The position numbers and the translations under genes were made by a program. A DNA stretch of 64,000 nucleotides, from the NCBI GenBank assembly GCA_020055645.1, contig CM034549.1, forward strand, positions 30,651,930 through 30,715,929, read 5' to 3'. A model generated the notes under the pieces. It did not search any database and was not told the origin of the DNA. It saw only the letters and a program-made list of their open reading frames with translations. This DNA comes from Tomocerus qinae (lineage: Eukaryota; Arthropoda; Collembola; Entomobryomorpha; Tomoceridae). Positions 24,965 to 36,510 of this stretch are shown piece after piece (position 1 is the stretch's first letter; each line of letters starts with the position of its first letter).

Positions 24965-26566
24965 TCAATCTTTATCGGAGAGACTTCCTCGTCTGCTTAT
25001 GGGACCATAAAACTCAGAGTATTCCTCCTCTATTACAATGTCGTCGGCATCGGTGTATTCATTGATTATAGTGTCATAGTCAAAACCATCAGCATGAATT
25101 ATGTAATCAAAAATGTCCATATTTTCAACGTCTTCCGAAGTATGGTAAGATATATCTACATCAGGGATCTCTTCCGAATCACTAGAATTACTGTCCTGAT
25201 TTACTGTTTCATCTTTAGGATCTGTATTGGATCCTAAAGTGATAATCAAAGATGATCCTACATCTTCATGGGGGACATCGTCTGGAGTGGGTTCTCCCGA
25301 ATTACTGCTCTGATTTAATGAATCTGGTACTATATTGTATGAATTTAACATTGAGCCAAATTCCTGGAGGACATTGTGAATACTTGGTAAAGGTCTGTTT
25401 AGAATTGTGCTTAGCACATTTTGGTTTTCATTATTAAGGGGTGTAATAACGGAATCATTTAACCCTAATGAACTAACAGCTTCTAATGGTTCATCTACAT
25501 GAAGGGTAGAAGTCTGTTCCGAATTAACGCTGTGATGTAATGAATCTGATTCATCTTTAGGATCTGTTAATATATTGGATGCATTTAATACAGAGACAAC
25601 TTCGTGAACACTGCTTGGAGGATGTCCATCGGTAAATGTATTAGAAACATATTGGTTCTCATTAATAAAGGGTAAGTCAATGGGGTCATTCGGGCCCAAG
25701 CTAGGTCTTCCTCCAGTTGGTGGTCGGTTTTCTAAAGAATCCAGGGGTTTATTTTCAGGTGCCTGGAGTGGTCCTTCGGCAGTCACATTGTTCTTTTTAT
25801 TTATAGGTTTTATAGGCTTTAGGGGTATTAGGTAAGGTTTTGATGGTTTAGGAGAGGCTGGAGGCTTAGAATACACTAAAGAAGCGTTGTAATATTCTTG
25901 TGGGTAGCAGTAGCAGTAACATTCATCAGGCTCATGGATACATCTATTGATACAATAATATTATTTAAATGTCAACCCTTATGCTTTTTATACATTCTCT
26001 TTTGGATTATTACATAACATATTGTGAAGTGATCAGTATGTTGAGATAACTTACCCTCCTCCCAATCGAAAATTTTGTGCCCGACAGAAGTTATCACACG
26101 AAGGTGTCGTTCCAGCACACAGTGTCCAATCTGGGGCGATCTGAAAAGATTGGATTACAATTACAGTTACAAAACTATGCTAACAGAAAATCCTTAGAAT
26201 ATGAAAATGTGAAAAGTACTAACGATTGGACAGTAACAGCGACAAAGACTTCCTTGCATTCTTCCATATGGTTTTCCATACCCTTTGCAAATTCTTGTAC
26301 ACTTTTTCTCCAGGAAATAAAAGAATGACCACCTAAAATCTCTATTTGGGGTCGTATCTTCGGATGTTTTCAGATCTGTTGTCTGGATGGAGTCTTTGCC
26401 AAGTTTAGCTCCATGTGTATTCTCAATCTGTAATATTTTATGAAGTGAATGCACTAACACTTTTCTACTTATTATATAAAACTTATATTTGCATTAGAAA
26501 GTGTAAACTTACCGAGAATGTGAGTATTATTTGGAAAATTAGGAAATAGCAGCCGAACAAATCCAT
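24965..26566 (-). CDS. Secreted double defensin-like protein with long acidic tail
   Basis: Minus-strand exons 26566-26513, 26427-26224, 26140-26055 and 25943-24965 join in phase to give 440 residues. Residues 1-18 are a signal peptide, encoded by exon 1 alone. A ~40-residue linker leads to cysteine module 1 (Cys 61, 65, 80, 82, 84) and module 2 (Cys 94, 101, 105, 116, 123, 125, 127). Module 2 has the CS-alpha-beta hallmarks: C-x3-C, a GGGC turn like the defensin gamma-core, and C-x-C (here C-x-C-x-C). Module 1 lacks the equivalents of Cys1 and Cys4. The last 310 residues are a Pro/Lys segment followed by Ser/Asn/Asp/Glu-rich sequence with a ~77-residue repeat ('SLGPND' at ~196, 'SLGLND' at ~273, plus a partial third). 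Possible antimicrobial or surface protein. Function is inferred only from the fold signature; the tail is unlike any family I recognise. Confidence 0.78.
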
Positions 26567-27412
26567 TGCGATATGATGAAAGCTCTAAATACTTCAATTT
26601 ACAAAAATGGAAGGCTAAATAACTATATTCCGTCTTCACGTTTCCATTTCTATTTTGTACTGTAGCACTACACATCAAGAATGACTTCAAGAACTCTAGA
26701 GGTCTATCACTGTTAGTAATGGATACATATAAAAATAACTTTAACTGCCATTTCTAAAAGTTAGTATTCTATACGGAGGTTAGAGATTGATGGCTCCTTA
26801 GATGCTCCGATTGAACTAGAGCACATATGTACACTAAACACTACAGATAGCTAAACTTAGTATATAAAATGCCTATAAATAAAGTACAGTATCGAATCAA
26901 TGGTACCGTTAGAAGAAAAGGACTGCAAGGGCAGTTAGCACCTAACGGACACAGTGCCCTGTTTCAACACTCTTACCTGAATTGAGAATTTATGACTAGA
27001 TTATATGCATATAGTGTTTATAGGATTTTGGGCTACACATTTAATATGCTTATCCATTTAAGTGTATTATTTTACAGTAAGTAGCAGATCTTGGATGTTG
27101 AGGAAATGAGACTCTGGTTTACCTTTATCTTGTTGAATGGCCAAGATATACCTATAGATGTATTGTATGGCTGAAAAATACAAAATTTAAATAGACATTT
27201 TTTGTCTATGTGGGACTGTAAGTTATCTAATGTAAAAAGAACGCATTCTACTATTATATTGGCGAACGTTATTTCACACATTTTTATTACATATAGCCAA
27301 CCTAAAGCACCTGAATACACCCAATTTTACTTTTAATGAATTAACGATAAAAAATTTCTGTAGTGATTATAAGAGCAACAATTAAATGCAAAATAATTTT
27401 AAGACAGGATAT
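26567..27412. other. Intergenic spacer
   Basis: No coding frame with support. It should contain the promoter of the defensin-like gene and the 3' UTR of the minus-strand EB gene. Confidence 0.4.
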
Positions 27413-28057
27413 TTAGTATTGGCAAGAACTGTAGCCTTGACTCAGTTCATTCGGAGGTATATACTGAATAATGCACTGATCACGTTTCTGGCTAAATATA
27501 GTACCATTTTTGCAGCTGCAAATTCCATTTGTTTCATTGGCTGGTGTTTTGCAATACAAATATTTGCTTTGCTTGCAAGGAGCAAATCTTGTTCCTGAAC
27601 TGTCACACTGGGCACCAAATTTTCCAACGCATTTTTTCTGAACCGAGTCGTAGGATTGCTTTTCTCGAGCGTTACAAACACATTTTCCGGAAGAACAAGT
27701 GAGAAATTTGGCCTGGTTGCATGTATCGTGCAAAATAGGTGATGCTGGGTTGTCGGCTGGTACAGTTATACTTGAGTTGCAATTTTGACCGTAATCTAAA
27801 GAACATTGGCCATTCAAATTTGGAGAATATCCTTTTTGGCATCTGCAAACACCGAGGATACAAATAGAGAATTTTGCACATCGTTTTAGCAGTTTGCACT
27901 TTTGACCCTCCAGGATTTCGCATCTATTACCAACCAATTCTTCTCCTTCCTTGCAAGTTTTGCTGATACTTTCTGCGCTGCACCGGACAACTGCACAACT
28001 CAAATAAGCTACTACGATGAAAAATAAGCCAAGGCATTTGTGTCCTGAGAATCCCAT
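27413..28057 (-). CDS. Small secreted EB-module protein, intronless
   Basis: Single 214-residue frame from an ATG at 28057. The signal peptide is residues 1 to about 29 (hydrophobic 'LGLFFIVVAYLSCAVV'). Cysteine modules of the same EB type as the other genes follow, including 'CRCQKGYSPNLNGQC', which closely matches a stretch in the neighbouring gene upstream on the same strand ('CHCKQGYSPDLKGQC'). There is no C-terminal anchor. It is about half the length of that neighbour and probably a shortened tandem duplicate. Function unknown. Confidence 0.8.
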   Translation of the reverse strand: MGFSGHKCLGLFFIVVAYLSCAVVRCSAESISKTCKEGEELVGNRCEILEGQKCKLLKRCAKFSICILGVCRCQKGYSPNLNGQCSLDYGQNCNSSITVPADNPASPILHDTCNQAKFLTCSSGKCVCNAREKQSYDSVQKKCVGKFGAQCDSSGTRFAPCKQSKYLYCKTPANETNGICSCKNGTIFSQKRDQCIIQYIPPNELSQGYSSCQY

Positions 28058-28781
28058 TTTTGAACACGCTTTCTATGCAAGGACCAAGTTTAAATTGTTA
28101 GGTTTATGACTTTATGGAAAAATCTAAATTAGATAAATAAAAGATGGTTGTAACAAATTTTTGAAAATATGATGATGAAACAAAGTTCTCATACCTTCAT
28201 CCACACCAAAAATTGTTTTCGTTATCCAGCTATAACGAATTCAATGTCCTATGGTACCTTCTTACTTCGTGAATTACAGGATCATTAATAATTAGCAAAT
28301 TCTGCAATCGGCCATAATTTAGTCGGTGTAAATAGAACAGGTCAATCCAAAAGACAGATTGAGGCTACGAAAACAATTACTAGCGATAACCTATTTGATT
28401 ATCAGTATCAAATGGCACTGTATGTCATGGATTAACAAGACACAATCCATAATTTAGGATTAATATGAATAGCATGTAGTAAATATTGTTGCGTATGTAT
28501 AACAATATGTTTAAGTTGCATTATACTGTTAAGGCCATTTCGTTTCACCAATGCTTTATTCACAAATTTATATGAATAATGTACACACGATGGTTATAAC
28601 GTAATGAGCTATGTGGTACTATTCTAAGGATAAGCAACATTGAAGAACATAGAATGGACTAACAGGGTAACAAGTATACAAAAAATATAAACATTGACCA
28701 ACAAGGTAATAAATTCATAAGCTAGAATAACCTAATTCGTCTCTGGGGGAGTTAAAACTGATTCTCTCAATCTGCAATTAA
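28058..28781. other. Intergenic spacer
   Basis: AT-rich spacer between two minus-strand EB genes. No features recognised. Confidence 0.4.
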
Positions 28782-30182
28782 TTAGCGAAGTACTATTCTA
28801 AGAGAGTAGATCAAGAAGAAATAGCATGAGAAAGATAATTGATAAGATGCAACAGAATTTTTTGCACATGTTCTGTGTTCTGTTTCTACTGTGTCATTTC
28901 TACAAGAGCATTTCCCAGGATATAATTTTAAGTCGTACATTTGAGTTAAAATTATATCCTTAGTTCGTGGGATGAAACCTGCCATTGAGTTACAAAAAGC
29001 CCCTTCAACACACATTAGCATATTTTCTGCCTTCTTCATTTCCAAATCGCAGTATCCTCCGACAAGACTGACGCAAATCTTTAGATTCTCGTCCCAGATT
29101 TTGTCTAGGGTATCACATCCACATTTCCCATCAATACAGGCGAGGAAATCAATTGAGTTACAAGAATAGACAAAGGAAGTTTTATCTCGTCCAGGATTTT
29201 TTTTACACGTTTGACCAAATGTATGAAAACATTTCCCTTGAAAATTGGGAGAAAACCGATTTTTGCATTGACACGTTTTTCTTTTTGGGTCACAAAAAGC
29301 ATTTTCAGTACAATCGTTTTCCTTCGCACACTTTTTCCCAGCTACCAGATAACATTTTTTCTGTTTTTTACTAAAGACCATATCAGGAAGGCATTGACAG
29401 GTTGAATTGATACAAATGGCGTTTTCGACGCATTCAAGAGTTCTTCGATTTTGTTCTGATACTTGTTTATCAACCATATCGCACTTTTCACCCACAATAC
29501 TGATACAGTAGCCTCGTTGGCCATCATAAAGCTTTTCATTTTCTCTGCATTGACACTTTCCTTCTATGCATTCGAAATAATCGTCCGAGTTACACAATCC
29601 GGTCGGATCTTCGGCTTCCGTTGAATCTATATTGCAAGGATTCATATATTTTCGTCTGCATTGTCCTTTCAAATCAGGAGAATATCCCTGTTTGCAATGG
29701 CAAACTCTATTGTCGTAACAAAATGCTTCGTCTGTACAATTAATTTCCGGTGCACAGAGCGATCCCACTTTTCTTAAGCATCGAAATTGAATCCAACTAA
29801 ATATTAACTTGTCTGAGGAACATGCACACAGTCTCGTCGTTGAATCGCAAACAAGGTCGGCTTCTGAGTTGCAATCTGTGTTTGAACAACTTGAATTAAA
29901 TGAGGACAAACATGTTTTGTTAGCACTGGGAATAAATCCTTGTGGACACATACAATTTTTATTGTCTCTTGAATCCCTCGATGAGTCACAAATTGGGAAT
30001 TCCATACAACTTGATACATCAAAGAATGAAGTAGACGAGTTATTAGCTGAAATGTTGCACGTGGAATTCAAAGCTGATGCGTTGGACACTAAACTTTTAA
30101 AACTTGTGCACAAAATTATTCGGACCAGAAGAATTAACGGATATGATAATGTTCTTTTCATAATGCCTACTAAAGGTCGCAT
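28782..30182 (-). CDS. EB-module cysteine-rich protein, possibly membrane/GPI-anchored
   Basis: Single-exon 466-residue frame from ATG 30182 (an in-frame ATG seven codons later is an alternative). There is an N-terminal signal peptide (hydrophobic 'YPLILLVRIILC'). It is rich in N-glycosylation sequons near the N-terminus (NSTC, NISA, NNSS, NKT, NSS). Six or more cysteine modules of EB type contain repeated 'C.CLPDMVFSKKQKKC'-like units. The C-terminus ends in a hydrophobic stretch ('FSCYFFLIYSL'), suggesting a GPI signal or short membrane anchor, unlike the other members. A TATAAAAG box lies 39-46 bp upstream of the ATG. Function unknown; the closest relative in this window is the shorter gene at 27413-28057. 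Confidence 0.85.
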   Translation of the reverse strand: MRPLVGIMKRTLSYPLILLVRIILCTSFKSLVSNASALNSTCNISANNSSTSFFDVSSCMEFPICDSSRDSRDNKNCMCPQGFIPSANKTCLSSFNSSCSNTDCNSEADLVCDSTTRLCACSSDKLIFSWIQFRCLRKVGSLCAPEINCTDEAFCYDNRVCHCKQGYSPDLKGQCRRKYMNPCNIDSTEAEDPTGLCNSDDYFECIEGKCQCRENEKLYDGQRGYCISIVGEKCDMVDKQVSEQNRRTLECVENAICINSTCQCLPDMVFSKKQKKCYLVAGKKCAKENDCTENAFCDPKRKTCQCKNRFSPNFQGKCFHTFGQTCKKNPGRDKTSFVYSCNSIDFLACIDGKCGCDTLDKIWDENLKICVSLVGGYCDLEMKKAENMLMCVEGAFCNSMAGFIPRTKDIILTQMYDLKLYPGKCSCRNDTVETEHRTCAKNSVASYQLSFSCYFFLIYSLRIVLR

Positions 30183-30220
30183 GATTGCAAGTCGAAATAA
30201 TCAGTAAATCTGCACGTTCT

Positions 30221-30228
30221 CTTTTATA
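30221..30228 (-). promoter_or_regulatory. TATA box of the minus-strand EB gene
   Basis: On the minus strand the sequence reads TATAAAAG, 39 bp from the start codon at 30182. This implies a transcription start near 30195 and a very short 5' UTR. Confidence 0.55.
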
Positions 30229-31656
30229 CCGACAAAGTTGTTCAGAGCTGATGACTTGACCAGGTCACAACAAATTGCAACTAAACTTTTGTGATTGTGT
30301 AGATAGAACAATATCTAATGTTACATATTATCCTTGAGAAATGAAAGAAAAGCACCTGGTAGAAAACAGTTCAGATTATTCGGGATATTGTCTCCATTAT
30401 CACATACAAAATTGGTGCAATAAAAATCCGAGCTGAGTCTAGAATACCCGCAAGATGTATTATTGCCTGTTTTGTGTTAACAAAACTTGATCCCAAATCC
30501 TAATTCAAATAAAATTAATTGCATCAGTAAGCAGATAGTAGTTATTCCTCGAGTAGACAATAAAGTATGTGATTTTACTCTTTCAGATCCTGTTAAGGTG
30601 ATCAATGGTCATACTCCACAAGACCGAAAGTCGCTACAATTTTAATAATAAAATTTTAGAAAATATGTATGTACTTTTTAGACAATTATTTAGGTTGACA
30701 TACATACGAACGTGATGCAGGAGAGGAGAAGTTCTAATTGGTTATGTCAACCAGAAAACGAAAGAGATATTTAAAAGAGTCCTTTAAATCTGTCAACAAA
30801 CATTAACTTGCTTTTTTCATCTCATTCTCTTATCTCATTTCATAAACTGGCAAATTAATGAACTATAAAAGTTTAATGACTCTAAGTATTGAGACATAAA
30901 ACTCCAAGCTAAGCATTACAGACATCATTACAAATCAACGAAGGGTGATAGGCTACTACAATATTTCTAGTACTACGTATTAGCAATGTAAATATCAGAA
31001 ACCTAACTAATACCTTCACTAACAAAGGCATATTGTGCGTGTGAAGCATTTTTAACGTTGAATACCGAATACCAGTCTTTGACGTTTGTTATAACATGGC
31101 AATGTTACAAGACAAGACAATGCATTGTCTTGGTCTCGCTTGCAATTCACATGAATATACTCCGATTACTAGTCTAAGGTACTTATCAGTGACATAAAAT
31201 TAAATTAGGAATTACCATTAGCTTTGTATGGTTTCAGTTTCGTTTTACGTATAGATAATGATTCCTAACATATAGTATAGTAGTCTATATCAATTGGCCA
31301 TCAAATACATTTGTATATTAATACGCAGTGCGACATTAACCGAAGTTTGTTTATGCATTACACATGTATTTAGGTTGGATATAATATTCCCTTATCATGC
31401 AGTATCTTATGATTTCAAGGAGGTTTGTTGTTTTTTGATGACCTCGTAAAGCCTGGAACCTTATCTCTGTTGATAGATAAACTAAACAACTTATCGTAAT
31501 TAACTTACCCTAATAGACTATTGTTCTAAATATTCATAGTGGAAACTGTCATTTTCTTTCGCAATTAAAATAGAAATTAACTCCTACAACCAGTTAGCAT
31601 AACAGTCCACTGACTACAGCTAATTTTTTATTGTTTTTCTTTGTAAAGGATTTGAA
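30229..31656. other. Divergent intergenic spacer
   Basis: Shared upstream region between the minus-strand EB gene and the plus-strand actin-like gene. No further coding sequence or repeats recognised. Confidence 0.4.
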
Positions 31657-33114
31657 ATGTCTTCCGGTGACAAAGAAAAAGTACCTTTGGTAATTGACAA
31701 TGGATCTGGAATGGTTAAAGCAGGATTTGCTGGAGATGAAGCTCCCGTTTCCGTTTTTCCATCCATTATTGGTCGTCCACGTCATAAGGTATTTACCTCA
31801 AAACGCTGTATTACTCGGTTTTATTAATTACGTTTTGACATAATTTATGTTTGTAGAAAGCAATCGCCGGAAAAGTTTACAAAGACAGTTTTGTGGGAGA
31901 ATTGGCCCAAATGAAACGAGGAGTGTTGACTTTGAAATATCCAATTGAGCACGGCGTCGTGACGAATTGGGATGACATGGAAAAAATATGGAATCACACT
32001 TTCGATTTTGAATTGAGAGTGTCTTCCGAGGATCATCCTGTCTTACTCACAGAAGCTCCTCTCAATCCGAAAGCTAACAGAGAGAAAATGGCTGAAGTAA
32101 CTCAATACTTATGACATTGAAATATTTCTTTAGAGAATAAATTATAAATGATATCTTGATATAGATAATGTTCGAGAAATTTAATGTCCCTGCAATGTCT
32201 GTTGCAATTCAAGCCATTTTGACTCTTTATGCTTCTGGAAGGACAACAGGACTTGTTATGGATTCAGGGGATGGTGTTTCCCACATGGTTCCTATTTATG
32301 AAGGTTTTCATGCAATAATAATGCATTAGAATACAAAATTTGATCCTTTGGTGCTAATTCTTTATGCAAAATGTTTAGGTTATGCTTTACCACACGCAAT
32401 GGCAAGGCTGAATTTAGCCGGGAGAGACCTGACGGAGTATTTCATCCGGTTGTTATTAGAAAAGGGTTACAATTTTATTACCACTGCCGAGAAAGAGATT
32501 GTACGGGATATGAAGGAGAAACTGTGCTACGTCGCATTGGATTTTGACCAGGAGATGATTAACACAGAAAAGTCGTCATCGATTGAACGAACATACGAAC
32601 TGCCAGATGGCCAAGTTGTTACAATAGACAATGAGCGATTTCGCTGTGCAGAAGCTTTGTTTCAACCTTCACTTCTAGGATTAGAACTTTCTGGCCTTCC
32701 TGAGACTACACACAATTCCATTATGAAATGCGACTTGGATGTTCGCCGGGTAAGTTACATATCTAATCTAAAGGATTACCAAAAGAATTCTCCTCGATTC
32801 CAAACTGCTTTTACTATTCTCTCAGAAATATTAATTAAAGCTTGTCTTTGTAGGATCTCTATGCAAATATCGTGTTAAGTGGAGGATCCACAATGTACGC
32901 TGGTCTTGCCGACCGGATGAGCAAAGATCTTACTGCCTTGTCCCCAGAGACCAGTCTCATCAAAGTCGTCGCTCCTCCTGAAAGAAAATACTCTGTTTGG
33001 ATTGGTGGTTCTATTTTAGCTTCACTGTCTACTTTCCAGGAAAACTGGATCACTAAAGCAGAATATCAAGAATCTGGTCCTTCCATAGTTCATAAGAAAT
33101 GCTTTTATTCCTAA
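31657..33114 (+). CDS. Divergent actin
   Basis: Five exons (31657-31788, 31857-32096, 32165-32303, 32379-32749, 32854-33114) join in phase to 380 residues, against about 376 for conventional actin. Actin landmarks are intact: '[17 protein letters not shown]', 'KYPIEHG' (His73), 'LTEAPLNPK', 'DSGDGVSH', '[12 protein letters not shown]', '[16 protein letters not shown]' and the C-terminal 'HKKCF', here extended by two residues. The DNase I-binding loop is unlike ordinary actin: '[21 protein letters not shown]' replaces the Gln41/Gly42/Met44/Met47-containing loop. The usual acidic N-terminus is replaced by '[10 protein letters not shown]'. The ATP site looks intact, so it can probably bind nucleotide. 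It is best described as a divergent or tissue-specific actin rather than a named Arp. AATAAA lies at 33226. Confidence 0.93.
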
Positions 33115-34969
33115 AAAATCTAAATTGCACTAAGGGTTTAACCCGTATGTACTTGTACACTATACATAATCATTTACTATTCTGTCATTACATTTAATGG
33201 GGTTTCATTATAATACTATGCGCATAATAAAATTGATAGTTTCCAAAAAATGTTCACAATTTACTATTTATTCTATGAATGGTACATTTTACCATAAAAT
33301 TCTTATATTATACAAGAATATGTCTACCGATGCGAAAATATTTACCATTTCATACAGCGCCAATTTAAGTATGTTAGAATTTATGTAAATATCGCTTTTG
33401 GTCATTGGTACTCCTGAAGTAGACGACGTTTCAAAGCGAAGACAGAGAAATATCTGCTTACATGTATCATATTAAAGTAATATTTGAGATGCTGAGTAAA
33501 AGCAGAGGCTTTAACATTAATCATTAACCACAGTGGAGGCTGCAGTGGAGGTACATTATATTAATATTTTTAGCAAATAATATTATTCCTTGCTTGATTA
33601 TAGGATTGTGAGTAGAAAGACCTAAAAGGCTTGGAATGATATAAGTCAACAATTAAAAATTGTGAACTTTGAATTTCTATCCTGTTTCTGCTTTCCGATT
33701 TCCTAGTATGTTATCAAATCAAGGCATTGTGAAAGCAGAATCTGTGTGATGTCATCATGAGTGTATTTATGTCTTATGTACAATATGTGTACATGTATAG
33801 CCAATTATTATTGCTACACTAGTGGACGTTAGGGGACCTTAGCGGACGTTAGAAGAATTTTTGATCCCAAAGGGTAAAAATGGTAAGAAATGGGAATATT
33901 TATTCTGTAACTATTGACTTGCTAATATTTTCTATCATCGACTCTGAATACCACATACCTACCATAAAGAAAACATTAGTACCAGCTGTAGTTGCAGTTC
34001 GCTATTGAATTGTCCCTTCAGAAAATTATAACGGTAGTTAAAGTAAATACTACATGTTTTATATCAGGGAACGGAAATATGCAATAGGAGAGTAGTAAAA
34101 TAACTAGTAACTTCATTCTACCTGATACTCATTCTCATCTTGACAACATTCTATGAATGTGAATTGGATCCATGTAGATGCAATATATTTGTCATCAAAG
34201 GTTATCTTTATTCCAAGTTAAATGTAGCTGTACTATTTATATAGTAAAGTTTATGTTTCCTAAAAAGAATAGTTTATGCATTACGGAAAAATATTACAAT
34301 ACCCCATTTAACGCTCCTGGCTCCTACGTAATTCCAAAATCTTATTACTAAAATATATTTAAAAAGCTATTAATTGGGCTAAAAGGTACAAAATGAAGTG
34401 ATCCAGTAATATTTATGTAAAGAATAAGCTAAAAATAAACGAAAATAAGTCCTTGTTTTAGGGCAGAGCAGATAGCATAAAGTCGGTGGTAGTTTTTTAT
34501 GGTTGTTCCTTGATGTGTGGGTCTACACTGGACTGTAATGTCTGAATGTCTGTAATGCACGATCGTGTAATGCACGAACGTGATCAATATAATACTACTA
34601 GCTGCTTAGCCCGTCCTACGACAGGGCCATGGCAAATAAACTTTTTCCTTGCCTCCCGTTTTCCTCCCTGGCATCAGGTGGGTTCAGTAGAGAAAGTCCC
34701 ATAAGAAATAAGTTCTTTCCATTGAAAGTGAACTTTAATATGGGACTTTCTTTTGAAATTATAGCTCAGTAATAAATAAAGGAAACTTGGAAATTCTGAG
34801 AGGTTAGCTGAAAGTTTGCAGAAATAACACAATAAATAATAAATTGCAATACGGCCCTTTTCGTTTATGCAAAAATATTCAGGTTGTCACAGATTTCGCA
34901 AATTTCTGCACTCATACTATATTATAATTTACAGTTGTTTGCTATACAACCTAGCCGATTCATTCCCAT
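33115..34969. other. Gene-free spacer
   Basis: 3' UTR of the actin gene, then AT-rich sequence without supported genes. A small inverted pair 'GAAAGTCCCATA'/'TATGGGACTTTC' lies near 34697-34750. The phrase 'AGCTGCTTAGCCCGTCCTACG' near 34600 resembles dispersed arthropod repeats, but I cannot name it. Confidence 0.4.
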
Positions 34970-36330
34970 GCAGCAATCTCCACTTCCCCGCCCATTCCCA
35001 AATAACAAATTTTTCATCGACATGTAGGCTCTACCTCCGCACGCCTTCCCCAAAAACATAATTGTTTCATTGACATGAAACCTCCAGCCTCTTCCCAAAT
35101 AACAATTTGTTTCAGCGACATGTAGTCTCCACCTTGCCGCCCCCTCACAAATAATAACTTTTTCAACGACATGTAGTCTCCATTTCCCCATCTCTTCTCA
35201 AATGACAATTTTCCCATCGATATGTAGTCTCTACCTCGTAACCCCTTCCCAATTAATAAATTTTTCTCCCCACCACCACCCAAATAACATAACTGTTACA
35301 TCGACATGTAGTCTCCCGTTTCCCTTCCCAAATAACAACTTTTTCACCGACATGTAACCTCCACCAACCCCCCCTTCCCAAATAACAATTGTTTCAACGA
35401 CATGTAGTCACCACCACCCCCTCTAATAACAACTGTTTCACCGAGATGTAGCCTTCACCTCCACGCCCCTTCCCAAACAATATAATTATTTTATCATCAT
35501 GTAGTCTCCACCTTCCCGCCCCTTCCCAAACAACTTAATTATTTCATCAACTTCTATTCTCCTACTCCCCGACCCTTCACAAATAACAATTTTTTCATCG
35601 ATATTTAGTCTCCCCTTCCCCGCCCCTTTCCTAAATAACATAATTAATTCATCAACATGTAGTAGTCTCCAACTCCAAGAGCGTATCCAGTAGGGGAGCG
35701 CAGCGTGCCCCTCTAAATCTGAGAAAAAAAAGATTTTTTCCAAGAATGGCTAAAAATTGAAAAATTATTTTCTTTTACATTACTTTAGTTGCGCCCACGC
35801 TTGACCAAATTTCTGGATACCTATTCCGCAAATAAAATATATTGTTTTCATTGACATGTAGTAACCAACTTCCCACTCCCTCCCCAAATAAAATATGCTT
35901 TCATCGTCATTTAGGCTACATTCTCCTGCCTCCTCCCCTTTCCCTAACATAATGGCATGTAGTCCCCATTTTACCAATCCTCACTGTCCCAAATAAAATA
36001 TATCTTTTTTCTCGACATGGAGTCTCTACCTCCTGGCAGCTTCCTTTTCTCAAACAAAATGTAAACTTTCCATCGACATGTACATGCCTTCCTCTTCCAA
36101 ATAAAATATAACCTTTCCATTGACATGTAGTCCCCACTTCTTCAATCCTTCCCCTGTGCTCAATTAAATTAACTTTTCATCGACATACATTCTACATCTC
36201 TACACCCCTGTTGAAACATAATGTTTTCATCAATATGTATCCACCTTCCCACCCCTTCCTCTAACAAAATTTAACGTTGTCATCAACATCCAGTATCCAC
36301 CTTTCCACAATTTACCTAATATATTATAAT
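34970..36330. repeat. Degenerate ~55-60 bp minisatellite
   Basis: Many imperfect copies of a C/T-rich unit with the core 'CCTTCCCAAATAACAA', 'TTTCATCGACATGTAGT' and 'CTCCACCTTCCC' recur every 50-60 bp across about 1.3 kb. Short minus-strand frames such as 'GDYMSLKKLLF' arise only because the unit is repetitive. The copies drift in sequence and length, so the array is old. Confidence 0.75.
35693..35820. mobile_element. Small inserted element with short inverted ends (tentative)
   Basis: A 128-bp block that interrupts the minisatellite and differs from it in composition. It begins GTATCCAG and ends with the exact reverse complement CTGGATAC. No target-site duplication was confirmed. A MITE or degraded transposon end is the likely explanation. 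Confidence 0.4.
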
Positions 36331-36510
36331 TTTATTGATATCCACGTAGTGCGCATCCACTAAACCCTCATCCCTAACAATTACCCATACTTTATAAAAT
36401 AATATAGCATCTCGATCGATTGCCCACTTTCCCAAATACCTTCCTCACGCAAACAAAGAAAAAGCTGTAAGTAGTATTCATCTCCCCATAAACTCCCCCC
36501 GGAATTGCAA

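Noticed and set aside
35014-35283. Minus-strand frames with GDYMSLKKLLF-type repeats
   Set aside because: By-products of the degenerate minisatellite; copies shift frame and hit stops.
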